Below are positions 1 through 7,938 of a stretch of DNA of 50,025 nt, one piece after another (position 1 is the stretch's first letter; each line of letters begins with the position of its first letter). The position numbers and the translations under genes are program-made. The notes beneath the pieces are model-generated. The model worked only from the letters and a program-made list of their open reading frames with translations, was not told the DNA's origin and ran no database searches. The stretch is from Burkholderiales bacterium (lineage in GTDB: Bacteria > Pseudomonadota > Gammaproteobacteria > Burkholderiales > Burkholderiaceae_C). The stretch is taken from positions 1-50,025 of the forward strand of contig CANFIH010000010.1 of NCBI GenBank assembly GCA_947446855.1, in the 5' to 3' direction.

Positions 1-2
1 AA

Positions 3-884
3 AAGGGCGACATCCTCAGCCTGAACTGCTTCTCCATGATCTCGGGCTACTACACGGCGCTGGAGCGCATGGACATGATCAAGTCCGTGCTGCCCTCGGT
101 GAACTTTGTGAACATCGCCGCCGACTGCATGCAGATGCGCATGATCAAGTCCGCCGAAGAAATCGAATTCATCACCAATGGCGCCAATGTGTGCGACATC
201 GGTGCCGCAGCACTGGTGGCTGCGGTGAAAGAGGGCGTGCCCGAGTACGAAGTGGCCCTGGCCTCCACCCAGGCCATGGTGCGCGAGATTGCCAAGCGCT
301 ACCCGCACACCGAGCTGATGGATACCTGGACCTGGTTCCAGTCCGGTATCAACACCGACGGCGCGCACAACCCCGTCACCACCCGCAAGGTGCAGCAGGG
401 CGACATCCTCAGCCTGAACTGCTTCTCCATGATCTCGGGCTACTACACGGCGCTGGAGCGCACCCTGTTTTACGGTGAAGTGGATGCCGCGTCGCGCAAG
501 CTGTGGGACGTGAATGTGCAGGTGCATGTGGAAGGCCAGAAGCTGGTCAAGCCCGGCGTGCGCTGCTGCGATGTGGCCAATGAGCTCAACAAGATTTACG
601 AAGCGCACGGCCTGCTGCAGTACCGCACCTTTGGCTACGGCCACTCGTTTGGCGTGCTCTCGCATTACTACGGGCGCGAAGCCGGCCTGGAGTTCCGCGA
701 AGACGTGGACACCGTGCTGCAACCCGGCATGGTGGTGTCCATCGAGCCCATGATCATGCTGCCCGAAGGCATGCCGGGGGCAGGCGGCTACCGCGAGCAC
801 GACATTCTGGTGGTCACCGAGACCGGCCACGTCAACATCACCGGCTTCCCCTACGGGCCGGAGCACAACGTCATTCCGGCCTGA
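3..884 (+). CDS. Creatinase (creatine amidinohydrolase), M24 family, 5'-partial
   Basis: Likely hydrolyses creatine to sarcosine and urea in the cytoplasm. The frame is open from base 3, so the start lies outside the window; the ATG at 36 in the ORF track is internal. The C-terminal pita-bread catalytic domain is present. It has the creatinase-specific stretches FQSGINTDGAHNPVTTRK (the catalytic His lies in GAHNP), YYTALERTLF, YRTFGYGHSFG, SHYYGREAGLE and VVSIEPMIMLPEG. From memory these match Pseudomonas creatinase much better than Xaa-Pro peptidases. Oddly, the first 22 codons repeat the segment GDILSLNCFSMISGYYTALER, which recurs 131 codons later and sits where N-terminal-domain sequence should be. 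The next gene begins 29 bp downstream and is an ABC transporter, which fits substrate import. Other M24 amidinohydrolase-like activities cannot be excluded. Confidence 0.85.
   Translation, partial: KGDILSLNCFSMISGYYTALERMDMIKSVLPSVNFVNIAADCMQMRMIKSAEEIEFITNGANVCDIGAAALVAAVKEGVPEYEVALASTQAMVREIAKRYPHTELMDTWTWFQSGINTDGAHNPVTTRKVQQGDILSLNCFSMISGYYTALERTLFYGEVDAASRKLWDVNVQVHVEGQKLVKPGVRCCDVANELNKIYEAHGLLQYRTFGYGHSFGVLSHYYGREAGLEFREDVDTVLQPGMVVSIEPMIMLPEGMPGAGGYREHDILVVTETGHVNITGFPYGPEHNVIPA
4..69 (+). repeat. 66-bp direct repeat, copy 1 (within creatinase frame)
   Basis: Bases 4-69 are identical to bases 397-462, an offset of 393 bp or exactly 131 codons. The identity ends at the shared CTGGAGCGCA. 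After that, copy 1 continues into interdomain sequence (MDMIKSVLPS) and copy 2 into the normal active-site continuation (TLFYGE). Copy 1 is the misplaced one, because its peptide belongs in the catalytic domain. Confidence 0.95.
397..462 (+). repeat. 66-bp direct repeat, copy 2 (native position in creatinase)
   Basis: This is the second copy of the 66-bp in-frame repeat. It encodes the conserved GDILSLNCFSMISGYYTALER segment in its expected family context, between the GAHNP motif and TLFYGE. Confidence 0.95.
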
Positions 885-913
885 GCGGCCGACTACCCGA
901 GAACCCCCGCACC

Positions 914-1996
914 ATGAGCAAGCCCTTCGTCCAATTCGCGCATGTGGAGAAAACCTACGACGGTGTGCAAACCGTGGTGCACGATCTCAACATCGACATT
1001 GCCAAGGGCGAGTTCCTGACCCTGCTCGGACCCTCGGGTTCCGGCAAGACCACCACGCTGATGATGCTGGCCGGTTTTGAGACCGCCACCTCCGGCGAGA
1101 TTTATCTGGACGGCCAACCCATCAACGCAATTGCCCCCGAGCACCGCGACATCGGCATGGTGTTCCAGAACTACGCGCTGTTTCCGCACATGAGTGTGGA
1201 AGAAAACGTGGGCTTCCCGCTCTCGGTGCGCAAGGTGCCACAGGCAGTAGCCAAAGAGAAGATTGCCAAGGCCCTGGCCAAGGTGGGCCTGAGCGGCTTT
1301 GAGTCGCGCCGCCCGGCGCAGATGTCCGGCGGCCAGCAGCAGCGCGTGGCGGTGGCCCGCGCCCTGGTGTTCGAGCCCAAGCTGGTGCTGATGGACGAGC
1401 CGCTGTCGGCCCTGGACAAGCAGTTGCGCGAGCAGCTGCAATACGAAATCAAACGCCTGCACGAAGAGCTGGGCATCACCATCGTCTATGTCACGCACGA
1501 CCAGACCGAGGCGCTGGCCATGTCGGACCGCGTGGCCGTGTTCCACCAGGGCCGCATCCAGCAGATCGACACGCCCACCAATCTGTACGAGCGCCCGGCC
1601 AATGCCTTTGTGGCCCAGTTCATCGGCGAGAACAACACCTTGCAGGGCCGCGTGCTGTCGGTCAGCGGCGAGCGCTGCCGCGTCGAGTTGCCTGACGGCG
1701 TGCAGATGGACGCCATGGCAGTGGGCACGCTGCGCGCCGGTGCCAGCACCCGCCTTTCCGTGCGCCCCGAGCGCGTGCACCTCAACCCCACAAGCCCCAT
1801 GGAAACACAGGTCACCGCCACGGTGGTGGACGTGATTTACCTCGGCCGTTATGCCCGCGTGCGTCTGCAGACCTGCGGACTCGAAGAATTCATCGTGACC
1901 CTTCCCAACGATGGACGTGATCTGGTGCTGGCCTCTGGCACAACTCTGGCTTTGGGCTGGAATGTATCGGATTGCCGCGCGCTGGATGGCGAGTGA
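914..1996 (+). CDS. ABC transporter ATP-binding protein, PotA-like (MOI/spermidine-putrescine family)
   Basis: This is the energising subunit of an importer whose other subunits follow directly. Walker A GPSGSGKTT is at about residues 39-47, the Q-loop at FQNYALF, the ABC signature MSGGQQQR at 137-144, Walker B LVLMDEP at 157-163, and the switch His is in YVTHDQ. A TOBE-like C-terminal domain runs from about residue 280 (RLSVRPERVHL). At 360 residues it has normal length for the CUT1/MOI-type ATPases. It lies 29 bp after the creatinase gene, probably in one transcription unit. Family membership suggests a cationic or guanidino-amine substrate; the neighbouring creatinase suggests creatine, which is inference. 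Confidence 0.92.
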   Translation: MSKPFVQFAHVEKTYDGVQTVVHDLNIDIAKGEFLTLLGPSGSGKTTTLMMLAGFETATSGEIYLDGQPINAIAPEHRDIGMVFQNYALFPHMSVEENVGFPLSVRKVPQAVAKEKIAKALAKVGLSGFESRRPAQMSGGQQQRVAVARALVFEPKLVLMDEPLSALDKQLREQLQYEIKRLHEELGITIVYVTHDQTEALAMSDRVAVFHQGRIQQIDTPTNLYERPANAFVAQFIGENNTLQGRVLSVSGERCRVELPDGVQMDAMAVGTLRAGASTRLSVRPERVHLNPTSPMETQVTATVVDVIYLGRYARVRLQTCGLEEFIVTLPNDGRDLVLASGTTLALGWNVSDCRALDGE

Positions 1997-2032
1997 GCCC
2001 CTCTCTTTTTTACTTCACCTCAAGGACTGACC

Positions 2033-3100
2033 ATGTTCAAAAAAATCCACGTTGGAGCCCTCGCCTTGGCGGGTGCTGCAGTTCTTTCTGCCACACCGCT
2101 GGGCGCGCAGGAAATCACCGTCACCGCCTGGGGCGGTGCCTACACCAAGAGCCAGGAAGAGGCTTACTACAAGCCCTTCACGGCCAAGACCGGCACCAAG
2201 GTGCTGGTCCAGGACTACAACGGCGATCTGGCCGAAATTGCGGCCCAGGTGAAGACCGGCAACGTCAAATGGGACGTGGTCGACGTGGAGCTGGCCGAGG
2301 CCATCAAGGGCTGTGAAGAAGGCCTGTTTGAAAAAATCGACGCCAGCAAACTGCCCGCCGGTGACAACGGCACCGCTGCTGCCAAAGACTTTGCGCCCGG
2401 TCTGGTGACACCCTGCGCAGTGGCCACGATTCTGTACGCCAACGTGGTTGCGTACGACAAGGCCAAGCTTGGTGCCAAGGGCCCCAAGAGCCTGAACGAT
2501 TACTTTGACCTGACCAAGTTCCCCGGCAAGCGCGGCATGCGCAAGAACCCCAGCGTGAACCTGGAATGGGCGCTGATGGCCGATGGCGTGGCCCCGGCCG
2601 ATGTCTACAAGGTGCTGGCCACGCCCGCCGGTGTGGACCGTGCCTTCAAGAAGCTCGACACCATCAAGTCCAGCGTGGTCTGGTGGACCGCCGGCGCGCA
2701 GCCGCCCCAGCTGCTGGCCTCCGGTGAAGTGGTGATGACCAGCGTCTACCACGGCCGCATCTTCGATGCCAACATGAAAGACAAGCGCGACTTCGCTCTG
2801 GTGTGGGATGGCCAGGTGCAGGTGCCCGATTTGTTTGTCATCGTCAAGGGCAGCAAGAACTCTGCCGCCGCCCAGGACTTCGTGCGCTTCGCCACCTCCA
2901 GCAACGCCCTGGCAGAGCAGGCCAAGTGGATTCCCTATGCACCGGCCCGCGCTTCCTCGCTCGCCAAGATTGCCCCCGCCACCAAGGAATGGTTGCCCAA
3001 TGGCGGCCATACCGGACGCCAGATGCTGACCAGCGCCGAGTTCTGGTCCGAGTACGGGGATGACCTGAACAAGCGTTTTTCGGCTTGGTTGGCTAAGTAA
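2033..3100 (+). CDS. ABC transporter periplasmic substrate-binding protein, PotD-like
   Basis: The 355-residue protein has a clear Sec signal peptide (KK, then a hydrophobic core, cleavage probably after PLGA at about residue 25) followed by EITVTAWGGAYTKSQEEAY, a typical start for PotD/IdiA-like binding proteins. It should capture the substrate in the periplasm and hand it to the PotB/PotC-like permeases. The start at 2033 is supported by an upstream AAGGA at a suitable distance and by the signal peptide. The gap to the ATPase gene is 36 bp. The substrate is unknown; creatine or a related guanidino compound is the contextual guess. Confidence 0.9.
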   Translation: MFKKIHVGALALAGAAVLSATPLGAQEITVTAWGGAYTKSQEEAYYKPFTAKTGTKVLVQDYNGDLAEIAAQVKTGNVKWDVVDVELAEAIKGCEEGLFEKIDASKLPAGDNGTAAAKDFAPGLVTPCAVATILYANVVAYDKAKLGAKGPKSLNDYFDLTKFPGKRGMRKNPSVNLEWALMADGVAPADVYKVLATPAGVDRAFKKLDTIKSSVVWWTAGAQPPQLLASGEVVMTSVYHGRIFDANMKDKRDFALVWDGQVQVPDLFVIVKGSKNSAAAQDFVRFATSSNALAEQAKWIPYAPARASSLAKIAPATKEWLPNGGHTGRQMLTSAEFWSEYGDDLNKRFSAWLAK

Positions 3101-3123
3101 GTCACACAGGAGCCATTGCCACC

Positions 3124-4350
3124 ATGAACAGTACGGACCATCTCGTCAGCCGCTTGCGCAAGGCGGAGCGCAAGGGCCATCTGCGCGCCTATGCCCTGAT
3201 TGCCCCGCTGTTCATCTTCGTGGCCCTGAGCTTTCTGCTGCCCCTGGGGTCGGTGCTGCTCAACAGCTTTTACGACCCGGTGATTCCCGAGGGCCTGCCG
3301 CGCACCGTGGCGGCGCTGGACCAATGGAACGGGTCGCGCACCCTGGTGCCGCCCGAGCCGGTGTTCGAGGCCCTGGCCCAGGACCTGAAGCTGGCCATGG
3401 ACAACGAAAAGGCCAGCCCCATGGCCACGCGACTGAATTTTGAAGAGACCGGTTCGCGCACCCTCTTTATGCGGGCCGCCCGCAAGGTGGGTGCGCAGGA
3501 GTCCGGCCCCTGGAAACCGTTTTTTGAACAGGTGGACCCGGCCTGGGCCCAGCCCGCCATCTGGGGCACGATTCGCAACCTGCATTCCAGCACCCACACG
3601 CTGTTTTTCCTGCAGGCGCTGGACCTGCGGCGCCAGAGCAATGGCGAGGTGGCGCAACAACCCGAAGACCAGCGCATCTACCTCAACATCTTCATGCGCA
3701 CCGTGGGCGTTGCGCTCTCGGTCACGCTGGCCTGCCTGGCACTGGGTTTCCCGATTGCCTATCTGCTGGCGCACCTCAAAGACAAGACCGCCAACATGCT
3801 GCTGATTCTGGTGCTGCTGCCGTTCTGGACCTCGCTGCTGGTGCGCACCACCGCCTGGGTCGTGCTGCTGCAAAAAGAGGGCGTGGTGAACGCCCTGCTC
3901 ACCACCCTGGGCCTGATCTCAGAGCCGCTCCCGCTGATCTTCAACCGCTTCGGTGTGGTGGTGGCCATGACGCACATCCTGCTGCCCTTCACCATCCTGC
4001 CGCTGTATTCGGTAATGCGCTCCATACCGCCGTCCTTTGTGCGCGCTGCGCGCTCGCTGGGCGCCGGGCCGTTCACCGCCTTTGTGCGTGTCTATCTGCC
4101 GCAGTGCCTGCCGGGCATCAGCGCCGGGGCGCTGTTGGTGTTCATCCTGTCGCTGGGCTACTACATCACACCGGCCCTGGTGGGCGGTGCCACCGACCAG
4201 ATGATCAGCTACTTTATTGCCGACAACCTGGGGCGCTCGCTCAACTGGGGCCTGGCCTCGGCCCTGGCCGCTATTCTGCTGACGGCCGTGCTGGCCCTGT
4301 ATGCCGCCTATGACCGCGTCGTCGGTGTTACCAATGTGAGGTTCGGATGA
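3124..4350 (+). CDS. ABC transporter permease, PotB-like, with a large periplasmic loop
   Basis: This inner-membrane permease of the same importer has 408 residues, clearly longer than a typical PotB (about 280). The extra length is a hydrophilic insert at about residues 50-187, between the first membrane segment (about 24-46) and the second (about 190-215), and is predicted to be periplasmic. The ATPase-contacting EAA loop is seen as RAARSLGAGPFTAFVRVYLPQCLPG. The gene overlaps the next permease by 4 bp (ATGA), so the two are probably translationally coupled. Confidence 0.9.
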   Translation: MNSTDHLVSRLRKAERKGHLRAYALIAPLFIFVALSFLLPLGSVLLNSFYDPVIPEGLPRTVAALDQWNGSRTLVPPEPVFEALAQDLKLAMDNEKASPMATRLNFEETGSRTLFMRAARKVGAQESGPWKPFFEQVDPAWAQPAIWGTIRNLHSSTHTLFFLQALDLRRQSNGEVAQQPEDQRIYLNIFMRTVGVALSVTLACLALGFPIAYLLAHLKDKTANMLLILVLLPFWTSLLVRTTAWVVLLQKEGVVNALLTTLGLISEPLPLIFNRFGVVVAMTHILLPFTILPLYSVMRSIPPSFVRAARSLGAGPFTAFVRVYLPQCLPGISAGALLVFILSLGYYITPALVGGATDQMISYFIADNLGRSLNWGLASALAAILLTAVLALYAAYDRVVGVTNVRFG

Positions 4351-5183
4351 GTCACGCTGCGCTGCCCCTCTACACCACGCCGCTGCAACGCGTAGGCCAC
4401 TGGGCCCTGCTGATCGGCTGTGGCGCCATCTTCCTGTTCCTGATTGCGCCGGTGCTGGTGGTGATGCCGCTGGCCTTTAACCAGGACCCGTACTTCAACT
4501 TTCCCATCCACCACTGGAGCCTGCGCTGGTTTGAAGACCTGTTCGGCAACCCGGTCTGGCTGCACGCCATCGGCAACAGCATGATTACCGCGGTGTGTGC
4601 TACCGCGCTCGCCACCACCCTGGGCACGCTGGCCTCGGTGGGCCTGAACCACCGCAACCTGCCGGGCAAGCGCCTGATCATGGCGGTGCTGGTCTCGCCC
4701 ATGATCGTGCCGGTGGTGGTGCTGGCGGTCGGTGCCTATTTTTTCTTCTCGCGCCTCGGCATTGCCAACAACCTGCTGGGCATCATCCTGGTCCATGCGG
4801 TGCTGGGCATGCCCTTTGTAGTGATCACGGTGAGCGCTACGTTGGCCGGTTTTGACATGGGCCTGATGCGCGCCGCGCGCAGCCTGGGTGCCTCGCCCTT
4901 CCTGGCCTTCAGGCGCGTGATGCTGCCGCTGGTCTGGCCCGGTGTGCTCTCGGGTGCGCTGTTTGCCTTTGCCACCTCGTTTGATGAAGTGGTGGTGGTG
5001 CTGTTCCTGGGCGGGCCGGGCCAGACCACCCTGCCGCGCCAGATGTGGTCGGGCTTGCGCGAGCAACTCTCGCCCACCATTCTGGCCGCGGCCTTTGTGC
5101 TGATCGTTATCTCGGTGCTGATGCTGCTGACGCTGGAACTGCTGCGCCGCCGCAGCGTGGCCTTGCGCGGCATCCGCGAGTGA
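4347..5183 (+). CDS. ABC transporter permease, PotC-like
   Basis: The second inner-membrane permease has 278 residues and about six hydrophobic segments, beginning with LLIGCGAIFLFLIAPVLVVMPLAF. Its EAA loop reads RAARSLGASPFLAFRRVMLPLVWPG. The start ATG overlaps the stop of the PotB-like gene. It should form the heteromeric channel with that protein and completes a four-gene importer. It is of normal length for the family and nothing odd was seen. Confidence 0.9.
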   Translation: MSHAALPLYTTPLQRVGHWALLIGCGAIFLFLIAPVLVVMPLAFNQDPYFNFPIHHWSLRWFEDLFGNPVWLHAIGNSMITAVCATALATTLGTLASVGLNHRNLPGKRLIMAVLVSPMIVPVVVLAVGAYFFFSRLGIANNLLGIILVHAVLGMPFVVITVSATLAGFDMGLMRAARSLGASPFLAFRRVMLPLVWPGVLSGALFAFATSFDEVVVVLFLGGPGQTTLPRQMWSGLREQLSPTILAAAFVLIVISVLMLLTLELLRRRSVALRGIRE

Positions 5184-5223
5184 GTGGTGCATGAATGGCG
5201 TATGACCGGACTGTGAGCAGCGC

Positions 5224-6204
5224 ATGAGCACAGGCCTGCGTCGCAAACTCTCGGTCGGCTTTGTTCTGGCGCCCAACTTCACGCTGCTGGCGCTGTCGGC
5301 CTTTGTCGACACCCTGCGCCTGGCCGCCGACGAGGGCGACCGCAGCCGGCCCATTCTGTGCGCCTGGACGGTGCTCAGCGACACTATGCGCCCGGTGCGC
5401 AGCAGCAGCGGCATCAGCGTGAATCCGGATTCGGAGTTGGTGGACCCGAAACAGTTTGACTACCTGGTGGTGGTGGGCGGCACGCTGAGCACCGATCTGC
5501 TATCCAAGGGCATGTCGGCCTATGTGCAGCAGGCCGCGCGGGCCGGGGTGCCGCTGGTGGGCATTTGCACCGGCAGCTTTGTGCTGGCGCGCCTGGGCCT
5601 GATGAAAGGGCGGCACAGCTGCATCAGCTGGTTCCACCACGAGGAATTTCGCGCGCTCTATCCGGATATGAAGGCCAGCTCGGATGAGCTGTTCATCGTC
5701 GATGGCGACCGCCTGACCTGTGCCGGCGGCACCAGCGTGGTCCATCTGGCGGCCTACCTGGTCAAGCAATTCTGCGGCGAGGCCGCGGCCGAGAAGGCGC
5801 TGCGCATCATGATCGAGCAGTCCACGCTGCCCGCCAAGTTCCCGCAGCCGCAACCCTTTCAAACCCCCAAGACGCGCGACCTGCGCGTGCGCAAGGCCAT
5901 GCTGCTGATGGAGCGCAATCTGGAGTCTCCCCTCACCGCCGAGTTTGTGGCCCGCCATGTGGGCGTCAGCGTGCGCCAGCTGGAGCGCCTGTTCAAGGCC
6001 GAGGTCGGTTGCAGCCCCTCCGGCTTTGCCCTGCGCATCCGCCTGGCCCATGCGCGCCAGCGCCTGCTGCACAGCCAGGAGCCGGTGGCCGACATTGCGC
6101 TGCAAAGCGGTTTTGTGAACCGCTCGCACTTTGCGCGCAGCTTCCGTGTGGAGTTCGGCATCACGCCCAGCGCCTTGCGTGAGCAGCAGGTGGCGGCGAC
6201 CTAG
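5224..6204 (+). CDS. GlxA-family transcriptional regulator (DJ-1/PfpI domain plus AraC HTH)
   Basis: The 326-residue protein has an N-terminal class I glutamine-amidotransferase-like domain, with a nucleophile-elbow-like GICTGSFVLA around Cys115. A C-terminal AraC-type double HTH runs from about 220 to 320 (VRQLERLFKAEVGCSPSGFALRIRLAHARQRL, then the second helix set ending FARSFRVEFGITPSALR). Regulators of this group control catabolism of carnitine, betaine, arginine and creatine in pseudomonads. It lies 40 bp after the transporter genes on the same strand, so it probably activates the creatinase-transporter cluster. The start has only a weak ribosome binding site. Confidence 0.88.
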   Translation: MSTGLRRKLSVGFVLAPNFTLLALSAFVDTLRLAADEGDRSRPILCAWTVLSDTMRPVRSSSGISVNPDSELVDPKQFDYLVVVGGTLSTDLLSKGMSAYVQQAARAGVPLVGICTGSFVLARLGLMKGRHSCISWFHHEEFRALYPDMKASSDELFIVDGDRLTCAGGTSVVHLAAYLVKQFCGEAAAEKALRIMIEQSTLPAKFPQPQPFQTPKTRDLRVRKAMLLMERNLESPLTAEFVARHVGVSVRQLERLFKAEVGCSPSGFALRIRLAHARQRLLHSQEPVADIALQSGFVNRSHFARSFRVEFGITPSALREQQVAAT

Positions 6205-6237
6205 AAAGCAGCCGCGTTTGCGCCGCATACTTGGCGC

Positions 6238-7938
6238 ATGCGCGAAGTGGTAATACCAGAAGGAAAAAGCCTGTGGCCCGACATCGTGGCCGGCCTGTGC
6301 GTGGCCGGGCTGCTGCTGCCCGAGGCGGTGGCCTATGCCGGGCTGGCCCATCTGCCGATAGGCCATGCGCTCACCGCCGTGGTGCTGGGGCTGGCGCTCT
6401 ATGCGCTGTTCGGCGGCAGCCGCTTTGCCATCGTGGCACCCACATCCAGCACTGCCGTGTTGGCGGCTGCGGCTGCGCTGTCCATGACCGGTGCTTACAG
6501 CCTGGCCAATGCCGCGGCCTACACGCAGGCGGTGATGGCGCTGGTGCTGCTCAGCGGCCTGCTGCTGATGCTGCTGGCGGCGGCCCGCCAGGGCCAGCTC
6601 TCGTCCTATATCTCGCGTCCGGTGCTCAAGGGTTTTGCCTTTGCGCTGGCGCTGTCGATTGTGGTCAAGCAGCTGCCCGATGCGCTGGGGCTGGAGCTGC
6701 CTGCGGCCATCCACTCCGATCCGCCGCACCTCTTGTACTTTGCCCTGACGCAGCTCCAGGTCTGGCATCTGCCCAGCGTGTTGCTGGCGTTGGCAGCCGG
6801 CGGGCTGATGGCGTGGCTGCGGCGCTGGCCGCGCGTACCCGCCTCCTTGCTGGTGATGCTGCTGTCCATTGCCCTGACGCTTGTACCGGGCTGGCCGGCG
6901 CTGGCCGTGCAGCAGGTCGGCGCGGTGGCGGCGCCGACCTTCGCCATGGGCCTGCCGCAGCTGCCCCTGAGTGACTGGCTGCGTGCCGGCGAGCTCGCCT
7001 TCGGTCTGGTGATGCTGGTATTTGCTGAGTCCTGGGGCAGCATGCGCACGCAGGCCATGCTGCATGGCGACACGCTGGATGCCAACCGCGAATTGCTGGT
7101 GCTGGGCGCGTGCAACGTCGCCGCGGGGCTGTTGCAGGGCATGGTGGTGGGGGCCGGTTTCTCGGCCACCAGTGCCAATGCGGCTGCGGGGGCGGTGTCA
7201 CGCAAGGCGGGTGCCATAGCGCTGCTGGCCGTGCTGTTGGCGGTGCTGTTGGCCCTGCCGGCGCTGCAACTGCTGCCGCGCCCGGTGCTGGCGGTGGCGG
7301 TGATCAGCGCGCTGTGGCATGCCCTGTCGGTGCGGCCCCTGATCGCGGTCTGGCGCATGCAGCGCGACCGCTGGCTCTTGGTGACGGCAGTATTGGCCGT
7401 GTTGCTGCTGGGCGTGCTGGACGGCATGCTGGCGGCCATAGGCCTGTCGGTGCTGGGCGCACTGCACCGTTTCAGCCAGCCGGTGGTGCATGAGCTGGGC
7501 GAACTCGGCGACAGCCGCAACTATGTGGACGTGCAGGTGCAGCAGGGCGCCCATGCCCAAGCGGGCCTGCTGATCCTGCGCCCGGAGGAGCCGCTGTTCT
7601 TCGGCAGCGCCGAGCGCGTGATGGGCGAGGTGCTGCGCCTGGCCCATGGCCGTGCCGGTCTGCACACCGTGGTCCTGAGCCTGGAAGAAAGCGCCGATCT
7701 GGACAGCACCGCCGTGGACTGCCTGATGGAGCTGCGCCACAGCCTGCAAGCTGCGGGCAAGACCCTGCTGCTGGCGCGTGTGAAGACCACCGTGCGTGAA
7801 CTGCTGTCGCGGGTGGACCCGCAGGGCCTGGGCCATGACGCGCAGCTGTTCTGGAGCGTGGCCGATGCGGTGGCGGTGGCTACCTGCGGCCAGGCGCCAG
7901 CCACCGGCGAAGCAGGTAATAACCTTCAGTTGGCCTGA
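6238..7938 (+). CDS. SulP-family anion permease with C-terminal STAS domain
   Basis: This multi-spanning inner-membrane transporter has 566 residues. The N-terminus shows the SulP-type first segments (WPDIVAGLCVAGLLLPEAVAYAGLAHLPIG), followed by about ten more hydrophobic stretches. A cytoplasmic STAS domain runs from about 428 to 540, with LEESADLDSTAVDCLMEL as its conserved loop. Substrates in the family include sulfate, bicarbonate, dicarboxylates and other anions; the sequence does not say which. It follows the GlxA-type regulator by 33 bp but may be a separate unit. Its stop overlaps the convergent next gene by 13 bp. Confidence 0.88.
   Translation: MREVVIPEGKSLWPDIVAGLCVAGLLLPEAVAYAGLAHLPIGHALTAVVLGLALYALFGGSRFAIVAPTSSTAVLAAAAALSMTGAYSLANAAAYTQAVMALVLLSGLLLMLLAAARQGQLSSYISRPVLKGFAFALALSIVVKQLPDALGLELPAAIHSDPPHLLYFALTQLQVWHLPSVLLALAAGGLMAWLRRWPRVPASLLVMLLSIALTLVPGWPALAVQQVGAVAAPTFAMGLPQLPLSDWLRAGELAFGLVMLVFAESWGSMRTQAMLHGDTLDANRELLVLGACNVAAGLLQGMVVGAGFSATSANAAAGAVSRKAGAIALLAVLLAVLLALPALQLLPRPVLAVAVISALWHALSVRPLIAVWRMQRDRWLLVTAVLAVLLLGVLDGMLAAIGLSVLGALHRFSQPVVHELGELGDSRNYVDVQVQQGAHAQAGLLILRPEEPLFFGSAERVMGEVLRLAHGRAGLHTVVLSLEESADLDSTAVDCLMELRHSLQAAGKTLLLARVKTTVRELLSRVDPQGLGHDAQLFWSVADAVAVATCGQAPATGEAGNNLQLA

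Noticed and set aside
5500-7065. Long minus-strand ORF (521 aa) across the GlxA regulator and SulP genes
   Set aside because: It is antisense to two clear genes, is rich in Gln/His/Arg as expected for a reverse shadow of GC-rich codons, and shows no domain.
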